Source: SB11 sp965249955
GTDB lineage: Bacteria; Bacteroidota; Bacteroidia; UBA8524
NCBI GenBank assembly: GCA_965249955.1
Contig: OZ252261.1
Location: 2,480,001-2,544,000, forward strand
Length of the DNA: 64,000 nt
Direction of reading: 5' to 3'
The notes under the pieces are model-generated. The model saw only the letters and a list, made by a program, of their open reading frames with translations. It was not told the DNA's origin and searched no databases. Position 1 is the first letter of the stretch. Each line of letters starts with the position of its first letter. Shown piece by piece: positions 57,908-64,000 of the stretch. The translations under genes were made by a program, and so were the position numbers.

Positions 57908-59191
57908 ATGATAGCACTGGTAGATTGTAATAACTTTTATGCCTCGTGCGAGCGTGTGTTTAAACCACACCTGATAGGTGTGCCCATAGTAGTATTATCC
58001 AATAACGATGGATGTGTAATAGCCCGCAGTTCTGAAGCGAAAGACTTGGGCATACCTATGGGCGAACCCGCTTACAAAATTGAAAGCTTAGTACAAAAAT
58101 ACGGTGTAGCCGTTTTTTCGTCCAACTATACCTTGTATGGTGATATGTCTCGAAGGGTAATGAACACCCTGTCGTTATACACCCCTGATATAGAGGTATA
58201 CTCTATTGATGAAGCTTTTCTTAACCTCACAGGTATGGATATGGTTGATATGCCTGCATACGCTCGCCAAATGGTGCATACCGTAGGCAAAAACACAGGT
58301 ATGCCTATTAGTGTAGGGGTAGGGGCAACCAAAACATTAGCCAAAATAGCCAACAGGTTGGCTAAAAAATCACCATACGCAAAAGATGCATGGGTAATAC
58401 CCAATACACCCGATGAAATAGCCAATAGCCTGCAACAAATTGATATAGGCGATGTATGGGGTATAGGTCGCAGCCACGGACGGTTTTTACGCAACAACGG
58501 TGTACAAACAGCTTACGATTTTATACAGAAACCGCGCGAGTGGGTGCGCCAAAATATGAAAGTAGTAGGGCTACGCACATGGGAAGAAATGCAAGGCAAC
58601 CCTTGCATAGGTATGGAGGATGAGCTAGTAGAAAAACAGGCTATTTGTACATCGCGTAGTTTTGGACGTTTGCTAAACGAGTATGAGTTGCTTGAAGAAG
58701 CTGTTAGCTACTATGCCACTACCTGCGCTGCCAAGCTACGGGCGCAAAAAAGCTGTGCTACCATGCTAAAGGTATTTGCATATACCAACGATTTGCGCAA
58801 AGACCAACCCCAGTACCGTGCGCGTATGTGGTATACTTTGCCTGTGGCTACCAATAGCACCATAGATTTGGTAAAAACAGCCATACATTGCCTAAAAAGT
58901 GTATACAAACAAAAAACGCCTGATGGAAGACCTATATACTACAAAAACGGGGGAGTAGTAGTGGCAGGCATAGTGCCGCAAACCCAAATACAAGCCAATA
59001 TATTTACCGCGCCTACCAACGCCAAACACCTGCAACTAATGCAAGCCGTTGATAAAATAAACGGTACTTTGGGGGCTGAAAAATTAACCATAGGTTCGCA
59101 AGGCACTAGCACCACATGGAAATTGCGCTGTGCCAAACGGTCGGCACGATTTACTACACGCATTGATGAGGTGATGACAATAAAATGTTAG
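57908..59191 (+). CDS. umuC: UmuC-like Y-family DNA polymerase (Pol V catalytic subunit)
   Basis: 427 residues. Palm motifs LVDCNNFYASCERVF (metal D) and YSIDEAFLNLTG (D-E), fingers SNNDGCVIARSSEAKDLGIP, the helix-hairpin-helix DVWGIGRSHGRFL, and the UmuC C-terminal domain (about 310-427). Translesion synthesis over damaged DNA. The ATG is one base after the umuD stop (TGATATGA), so the two are translationally linked. The convergent glycosylase gene ends 9 bp beyond its stop. Confidence 0.95.
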   Translation: MIALVDCNNFYASCERVFKPHLIGVPIVVLSNNDGCVIARSSEAKDLGIPMGEPAYKIESLVQKYGVAVFSSNYTLYGDMSRRVMNTLSLYTPDIEVYSIDEAFLNLTGMDMVDMPAYARQMVHTVGKNTGMPISVGVGATKTLAKIANRLAKKSPYAKDAWVIPNTPDEIANSLQQIDIGDVWGIGRSHGRFLRNNGVQTAYDFIQKPREWVRQNMKVVGLRTWEEMQGNPCIGMEDELVEKQAICTSRSFGRLLNEYELLEEAVSYYATTCAAKLRAQKSCATMLKVFAYTNDLRKDQPQYRARMWYTLPVATNSTIDLVKTAIHCLKSVYKQKTPDGRPIYYKNGGVVVAGIVPQTQIQANIFTAPTNAKHLQLMQAVDKINGTLGAEKLTIGSQGTSTTWKLRCAKRSARFTTRIDEVMTIKC

Positions 59192-59200
59192 CAGCAGTTT

Positions 59201-59779
59201 TTATACTGTTTTAAGTATTAGCTCTACATTATTTTTTAGTGTGGGCAGTACTTCAATGCTAAACCAAGGGTTCTTTTTTTGCCAAATATTATTGCGTGGC
59301 GAAGGATGGGGCAAGGGAAAGTATTTGGGTAAATATTCAGCGTGTGCCTGCACTGTTTCTGTTAGTGTAGCCTTTGTTTTTTCTTTTAGATAATACCCTT
59401 GTGCGTATTGACCTATCAGCAAAACAAGCTCTATATGCGGCATCATAGCCAGTAATGCGCTATGCCATTGTGGCGCGCACTCTTTGCGGGGAGGTAAATC
59501 ACCGCTTTTGCCTGTGCCGGGGTAGCAAAACCCCATGGGTATAATGGCAAAAATATCGGGGTTGTAAAACGTTTCTTTATCTACACCCAGCCATTGGCGT
59601 AGGTTATCGCCACTTTTATCGTTCCACGGTATATTGCTTTGGTGTACTCGTATACCCGGTGCTTGCCCTACAACTAATATTTTACTTTTGGGTGATGCTG
59701 CCAGTACAGGATTTGCTCCCATGGGCAGTTGTGCATCACAAATTTTGCAGTTTTTTATATCGGATAAGAGTTGCTGCAT
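59201..59779 (-). CDS. Uracil-DNA glycosylase superfamily protein
   Basis: 192 residues. CKICDAQL at the N-terminus, motif A-type VVGQAPGIRVHQSNIPW, and motif B-type HPSPRNN, as in the uracil-DNA glycosylase superfamily (family 4/5-like layout). Only two Cys appear near the N-terminus, so a 4Fe-4S cluster is uncertain. Likely role: removal of uracil or another damaged base. A TACCTTTA (59784-59791 reverse; one mismatch) precedes the ATG. Convergent with umuC with a 9-bp gap. Confidence 0.82.
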   Translation of the reverse strand: MQQLLSDIKNCKICDAQLPMGANPVLAASPKSKILVVGQAPGIRVHQSNIPWNDKSGDNLRQWLGVDKETFYNPDIFAIIPMGFCYPGTGKSGDLPPRKECAPQWHSALLAMMPHIELVLLIGQYAQGYYLKEKTKATLTETVQAHAEYLPKYFPLPHPSPRNNIWQKKNPWFSIEVLPTLKNNVELILKTV

Positions 59780-59838
59780 TTGATAAAGGTATTAATTATT
59801 TGAGGAAAAAGAAGGGTAAGATTGTTTTGATTATGGAG

Positions 59839-60008
59839 TGCGGTTGCCCGTCATTCTCAACTTGATTGAGAATCTGTGCGTGGTTTTTTTGCTCTTTTTG
59901 TGCTGGTGCGAGCGTCTCGCTCGTACCGAGAATAGAAGAGCGTCCGCTCTATTTCGTAATTGTAATGAATAAGTTCGCCTTACAGATTCCTGCTTCCGCA
60001 GGTATGAC
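59839..60008. repeat. Composite terminal-hairpin element, copy 3
   Basis: Leader GTGCGGTTGCCC, left hairpin 59850-59876 (GTCATTCTCAACTT ... GAGAATCTG), nested GAGCGTC repeat, and right hairpin 59983-60008 (CAGATTCCTG ... GGTATGAC). Same order and ends as copy 2 at 44136-44295, with loops diverged, so the arrangement rather than the sequence is kept. Confidence 0.8.
59905..59950. repeat. GAGCGTC double-hairpin repeat, copy nested in element copy 3
   Basis: GGTGCGAGCGTCTCGCTCGT followed by AGAGCGTCCGCTCT; both stems are intact. Confidence 0.8.
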
Positions 60009-60021
60009 TATCTTTATAGCT

Positions 60022-60070
60022 GGCTCGAGCGTCTCGCTCGTGCTAAAATATATAGGAGCATCCGCTCTTT
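60022..60070. repeat. GAGCGTC double-hairpin repeat, second copy in the same gap
   Basis: CGAGCGTCTCGCTCGTGCTA followed by GGAGCATCCGCTC. The second stem carries a mismatch. It is a free-standing copy outside the terminal hairpins, 72 bp from the previous one. Confidence 0.75.
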
Positions 60071-60115
60071 ATTATAGGCTAATAAATAAAACATCTCAGG
60101 CATAATCTACACGCT

Positions 60116-60370
60116 TTAGTCCTTATTACTTTTTCTCCACTCCTTCACTATACTTATCAAAGCAATAATACTCCATACTGTATTTACAAAAACAAATGGC
60201 CCTGAGTGGGTATAAATGGCATTGGCCAACAACAACGCCGAGCTACTGAAGTTGAAAATATGATACACCCACAGCATTTTATCAAACTTGCCAAGCGAGA
60301 ATAATAAATAACCTGTCAACAAGCCAATAGCACCTGCCCAACCTATAATATCAAATACTGTTTTATCCAT
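60116..60370 (-). CDS. Small membrane protein, CBU_0592-like family
   Basis: 84 residues with three hydrophobic segments (about 5-24, 31-50, 56-76) and a charged C-terminus (KEWRKSNKD). The IIGWAGAIGLLTGYLLFSLGK and NTVWSIIALISI pattern matches small integral-membrane proteins I know as CBU_0592-like. Function unknown. It lies 21 bp downstream of the VOC gene and is probably cotranscribed with it. Confidence 0.75.
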   Translation of the reverse strand: MDKTVFDIIGWAGAIGLLTGYLLFSLGKFDKMLWVYHIFNFSSSALLLANAIYTHSGPFVFVNTVWSIIALISIVKEWRKSNKD

Positions 60371-60391
60371 ATATAAACCAAGAGGGGAAAA

Positions 60392-60739
60392 TTAATCATA
60401 ATTCCATTTGGGTTGTGTGTAGTATAGCACAGTACCATCAGGGTCGGTAAAGTGTAAGTAAGCACCCGATTTTCCATCATCAAAAACATAGTTAACCTCT
60501 TGTTCATCAAGTAGCTTTTTAGCTTCATTAATATCGGCTACCATCAAACCAATTGAAACTTGTTTTGATGAAGGAATAGCTTCACTTGGGTGTAAACCTA
60601 TAACCACACCCGGAGCTGTTAGCATTGCATAGTGATTTTCCCAACGCTGTTTTAGGGTAAGTCCAAGCATTTGGTAAAAGTTTACCGAAACTTCCATATC
60701 AGTAACCATCACGGTAATATTAGCATCTGTTATTTCCAT
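60392..60739 (-). CDS. VOC-family (glyoxalase-like) protein
   Basis: 115 residues with two repeats of the VOC fold: ITDANITVMVTDMEVSVNFY with LGLTLKQRWENHYAML, and VSIGLMVADINEAKKLL with HFTDPDGTVLYYTQP. The reaction is unknown. The gene is not closely similar to the other VOC protein at 55406. Followed by the small membrane protein gene on the same strand. Confidence 0.85.
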   Translation of the reverse strand: MEITDANITVMVTDMEVSVNFYQMLGLTLKQRWENHYAMLTAPGVVIGLHPSEAIPSSKQVSIGLMVADINEAKKLLDEQEVNYVFDDGKSGAYLHFTDPDGTVLYYTQPKWNYD

Positions 60740-60800
60740 AGCGAAAAACTTTAGAGAGACTAAATTAGGTTAATTTATAGTAGAAATTGATATTACCCGA

Positions 60801-63800
60801 CTAAGCAATGGCTGATTGTTGGGCAAACTGTTGTAGCTCGTCCAATGCCCTTATTGCATCCAACACACCGCTAATGTTTTTTATTTTTAGGGTAAGGTGT
60901 TTGGGGGTTTGTTTCATGCTGCATTGCACAGGGTGTCCGCCCACATATTTTATTATGTTGCCAAATACGTCGCTTTGATAATAGCTGCTGTTTTGGTTAG
61001 CAGGGAAATAGCAAGTAAGTACTCTGTCGTCCAGTTTCACCCGTTCAAAACCCAAATCGCGGGCTTTCCATTTCATGCGCATACTATCAAACAAGCCTTT
61101 AAGCTCTTTGGGCATGGGGCCAAAACGATCTATCAGTTCATCCCTAAATTTCAGTAGTTTTTCTTCTGTCTCTATCTGCGCCATCTCGGTATACAGCGAT
61201 AAACGCTCTTGTATATTGCGCACATAGTTATCAGGTATCAGTATTTCAGAGTCTACATCCACCTGCACTTCGTTAGTACGGGTTTTAGGTATCTCATCTT
61301 TAAACAGATCTTTAAATTCTTCGTCTTTCAGTTCTTGCAGGGCTTCGTCCAGTATTTTGTGGTACATCTCAAAGCCAATTTCGGCAATAAAACCGCTTTG
61401 TTCGCCGCCCAATAAATTACCTGCTCCGCGTATATCCAAATCGCGCATAGCCACATTAAAACCACTACCCAAATCGCTAAACTGCTCTATGGCACTTAAG
61501 CGTTTGCGTGCTTCTTGCGTTAATGTACTAAGCGGTGGCGAAAACAAATAACAATAGGCTTTTTTATTGCTACGCCCCACACGTCCGCGCATCTGGTGCA
61601 AATCGCTAAGGCCGTGCATGTGGGCATTGTTTATAATAATGGTGTTGGCATTGGGTATATCCAACCCACTTTCTATAATTGTAGTGGCTACCAAAACATC
61701 GTAGTCGCCCTCTACAAATTTTATCATTATATCTTCTAGCTGGTCGCCTTCCATCTGACCGTGAGCTACCGCCACGCGCGAGTTGGGAACCAGTTTTTCT
61801 ATCATGTGTGCATACTCGTGTATGTCCTTCACTCGGTTATGTATAAAAAACACCTGCCCGCCACGTTCCAGTTCTTCCTCTACCGTTTCGCGTATCAAAT
61901 CCTGATTAAATACGTGCAATTCGGTTTGTACAGGTTGCCTGTTGGGGGGTGGGGTATTTATTACTGATAAATCTCTTGCGCCCATTAGCGAGAAATGCAG
62001 GGTACGCGGTATGGGTGTTGCGGTAAGCGTTAGCGTATCAACATTTACCCTTATTTTTTTAAGTTTTTCTTTTACGGCTACACCAAATTTTTGCTCCTCG
62101 TCTATAATCAGTAGGCCAAGGTTTTTAAACTTCATGTCCTTGCTTACCAAAGCGTGTGTACCTATGATTATATCAAGTTTACCGTCGGCTAGTTTTTGCT
62201 GTATCTCTTTTTTCTGTTTTGCCGTGCGAAAGCGGTTGATATAATCAATACTACACGGAAAATCTTCGAGGCGGCTTTTAAAGGTTTTGAAGTGTTGGTA
62301 GGCCAAAATGGTAGTGGGTACTAATATGGCCACTTGCTTGCTATCGGCCACTGCTTTAAAGGCTGCACGTATGGCAACTTCTGTTTTACCAAAGCCTACA
62401 TCACCACACACTAGCCTATCCATAGGCTGTGTTTTTTCCATATCCAACTTCACATCTTCGGTGGCCTTGCTTTGGTCGGGCGTATCCTCATACAAAAATG
62501 AGGCTTCGAGTTCTATTTGCAAGTACGAATCGGGACTGAATGCAAATCCCGTTTGTGCTTTGCGTGCTGCGTATAGTTTTATAAGGTCGCGGGCAATGTC
62601 TTTTACCTTCTTTTTGGTCGATTTTTTCAGTTTGTCCCACGCATCGCTGCCTAGCTTATTCATGCGGGGTTCTGTACCGTCTTTGCCTACGTATTTTGTT
62701 ATTTTGTGCAGCGAGTTTATGTGTACGTACAGCAAATCGTTATCGCGATATACTAGGCGTACGGCTTCGCTCATCACACCGTTCATTTCTAGTTTTTCAA
62801 GCCCTGCAAATTTGCCAATACCGTGGTCTATATGGGTTACATAATCACCCGGCGAAAGTTCTCTAAGTTCTTTTAGTGTAAGGGCTTTGCTGCCGCTATA
62901 ACCGCGTGCGCCTTTGCCTTTATAAAACCTATCAAACAGTTGATGCTCAGTATAGCAGGCTATTTTAAGGTCGTGGTCTATAAAACCCTCGCTAATACCG
63001 TGGTATATGGGCTCAAACTTCACCTCTCGGTCAAGATCTTCAAAAATGGTATGCAGTCGCTCTATTTGGCGGCTGTTGTCAGAAAATATTATGTTTTGGT
63101 AGCCTGCTTTTTGATTGCCCTTGAGGTTTTCTATCAGCAGGTTAAAGTTTTTATGAAACAGCGGTTGCGGCGATACTTTAAATTCTAGTTCAGTATCGGG
63201 CTTAAAAAAGTGGCGTGTGCCGTACTCAACCAACGCTTGTTGTTTTAGTTGACCTAAAACCTCGTTGCCCGTTTGGTATATTTTGGCTACATCAATAGGT
63301 TCATCAGCATCTTTAGCAAATTTGGCTGCTTTTATAAGGCCTTCTTCTATTATTTCGGCAAGGTATTTTGCATCGTGCACCCACACTATGGTATCTTGGG
63401 GGAAATAGCTGAAAATAGGTACTTTTTCGGTAGCTATAACTTCGCTTTGTATGTTGGGTACTATGGTGGTATACATTACCTTTTTTACCGATAGTTGGTC
63501 TTCAGGATTAAAGTGGCGGATAGATTCTACCACATCACCATCTAGTTCTATACGGTAGGGAAGGTCGTTAGCAAACGAAAATACATCTATTATACCCCCG
63601 CGTATGGCGTACTGGCCGGGTTCAAACACAAAATCGACACGGTCAAAATCGTGTTCGGCCAGCATTTCCATCAAAAAATCAAGGTCGAAAGGGTCGCCCA
63701 CCTTCACGTTAAATACATTGTTAGAATATGCCTTACCGCCTATCACCAACTCGGCCAAGGCGGCGGGGTAGGTGATTATAATAGTTCCCTGTGGGTGGGC

Positions 63801-64000
63801 TGATAGCCGACTAATAACCTCAGCGCGTTTAAGCACATTGTTATTATCAATATCGCTAACCTTAAATGGTTTTCGGTACGATTGGGGCAATAACAACACC
63901 TCTTTGTTCTCAATCAGATTGTTAAGGTCGCTATATAAATAGGCTGCCTTTTCATCGTCATCGCAAACAACAACAAAGGTATTATCAGTATTTTTTTGGA
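60801..64000 (-). CDS. mfd: Transcription-repair coupling factor Mfd (N-terminus beyond window)
   Basis: The frame is open to the window edge (at least 1066 residues visible), so the start is outside. The visible N-terminal region (UvrB-like, FVVVCDDDEKAAYLYSDL) is followed by the RNA-polymerase-interacting CarD-like domain (LSPGDYVTHIDHGIGKFAGL), Walker A GDVGFGKTEVAIRAA, DEEQ box LLIIDEEQKFGV, SF2 motif VI QMRGRVGRSNKKAYCY, and the C-terminal TRCF domain. Mfd removes RNA polymerase stalled at lesions and recruits nucleotide excision repair. A GTG at 63899 is not the start. Confidence 0.95.
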   Translation of the reverse strand, partial: QKNTDNTFVVVCDDDEKAAYLYSDLNNLIENKEVLLLPQSYRKPFKVSDIDNNNVLKRAEVISRLSAHPQGTIIITYPAALAELVIGGKAYSNNVFNVKVGDPFDLDFLMEMLAEHDFDRVDFVFEPGQYAIRGGIIDVFSFANDLPYRIELDGDVVESIRHFNPEDQLSVKKVMYTTIVPNIQSEVIATEKVPIFSYFPQDTIVWVHDAKYLAEIIEEGLIKAAKFAKDADEPIDVAKIYQTGNEVLGQLKQQALVEYGTRHFFKPDTELEFKVSPQPLFHKNFNLLIENLKGNQKAGYQNIIFSDNSRQIERLHTIFEDLDREVKFEPIYHGISEGFIDHDLKIACYTEHQLFDRFYKGKGARGYSGSKALTLKELRELSPGDYVTHIDHGIGKFAGLEKLEMNGVMSEAVRLVYRDNDLLYVHINSLHKITKYVGKDGTEPRMNKLGSDAWDKLKKSTKKKVKDIARDLIKLYAARKAQTGFAFSPDSYLQIELEASFLYEDTPDQSKATEDVKLDMEKTQPMDRLVCGDVGFGKTEVAIRAAFKAVADSKQVAILVPTTILAYQHFKTFKSRLEDFPCSIDYINRFRTAKQKKEIQQKLADGKLDIIIGTHALVSKDMKFKNLGLLIIDEEQKFGVAVKEKLKKIRVNVDTLTLTATPIPRTLHFSLMGARDLSVINTPPPNRQPVQTELHVFNQDLIRETVEEELERGGQVFFIHNRVKDIHEYAHMIEKLVPNSRVAVAHGQMEGDQLEDIMIKFVEGDYDVLVATTIIESGLDIPNANTIIINNAHMHGLSDLHQMRGRVGRSNKKAYCYLFSPPLSTLTQEARKRLSAIEQFSDLGSGFNVAMRDLDIRGAGNLLGGEQSGFIAEIGFEMYHKILDEALQELKDEEFKDLFKDEIPKTRTNEVQVDVDSEILIPDNYVRNIQERLSLYTEMAQIETEEKLLKFRDELIDRFGPMPKELKGLFDSMRMKWKARDLGFERVKLDDRVLTCYFPANQNSSYYQSDVFGNIIKYVGGHPVQCSMKQTPKHLTLKIKNISGVLDAIRALDELQQFAQQSAIA

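Larger units (their letters stand above)
59780..60115. other. 336-bp intergenic region filled by repeat elements
   Basis: No gene is supported here. It contains a composite terminal-hairpin element (59839-60008), a nested GAGCGTC repeat (59905-59950) and a second GAGCGTC repeat (60022-60070). Open frames such as one containing GASVSLVPRIEERPLYF are translations of these repeats, not genes. Confidence 0.8.

Noticed and set aside
59201..60739. SOS operon including umuDC and the glycosylase
   Set aside because: The glycosylase is convergent, so it cannot be in the same transcript as umuDC.
63899..64000. GTG at 63899 as the mfd start
   Set aside because: The frame stays open to the window edge and the upstream residues match the family's N-terminal region.

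Overview
The window comes from a member of the Bacteroidota. Several secreted proteins end in type IX secretion (T9SS) C-terminal sorting domains containing YPNP. Signal peptides and SKKD/CTKS-type lipoproteins are frequent, and recognisable Shine-Dalgarno sites are rare. Many genes are preceded by a TAnnTTTG -7 element, and the DNA is A+T-rich. Gene content (DapF, M16 protease, T9SS proteins starting ATHI..YYxYIG) fits a free-living chitinophaga/sphingobacterium-like or flavobacterium-like lineage; I cannot name a genus. No rRNA, tRNA, CRISPR array, prophage or transposase was seen.

Layout. 0-6 kb: the 3' end of an unknown gene, a PhoD-like secreted phosphatase, an M16 protease and a probable heme-oxygenase-like di-iron protein. 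6-11 kb: a tight five-gene operon with a coiled-coil protein, a membrane-anchored PspA-like coiled-coil protein, a substrate-binding protein fused to an OmpA peptidoglycan-binding domain, and an ABC permease and ATPase. This is the best candidate for an under-described system in the window. 11-16 kb: a HAD phosphatase and a lipoprotein, then HtrA divergent from an ECF sigma / membrane anti-sigma-like / dapF operon (envelope stress). 16-18.7 kb: a probable copper/heavy-metal module in which a CxxC heavy-metal-associated (HMA) domain is present both in an AraC regulator and in a DUF4396 membrane protein, followed by a His-rich outer-membrane protein. 18.7-23.8 kb: an unknown secreted protein, a SNF2 helicase and a small T9SS protein. 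23.9-26.2 kb: four tandem paralogous lipoproteins, each with its own terminator, one broken by a single-base frameshift. 26.2-31.1 kb: YebC, an acyl-CoA carboxylase beta subunit, a polyprenyl-phosphate glycosyltransferase and two methyltransferases.

31-46 kb: an isolated large SF2 helicase, a 2-oxoacid decarboxylase paired with a flavin amine oxidase, a glycan cluster (UDP-galactopyranose mutase, GT2, GT39-TPR), a DUF4139 protein, a nucleoid-associated protein and an orphan lipoprotein. 46.6-49.7 kb: the Lhr-like DEXH helicase and PdeM nuclease of the ligase-associated DNA repair set. 49.8-54.1 kb: three tandem T9SS-secreted paralogs, two of which share a nearly identical C-terminal cassette. 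54-64 kb: a secreted CxC protein, two VOC proteins, a PAS/receiver protein without an ATPase domain, UmuD-UmuC, a uracil-DNA glycosylase family protein, a small membrane protein and most of mfd.

Intergenic DNA carries two interwoven families of hairpin repeats (about 11.0, 31.1, 44.2 and 59.9 kb). One has terminal hairpins in inverted orientation (GTCAT...ATGAC); the other is a double-hairpin GAGCGTC repeat nested inside it. All functions below are assigned by reading protein sequence and context; no database search was run.
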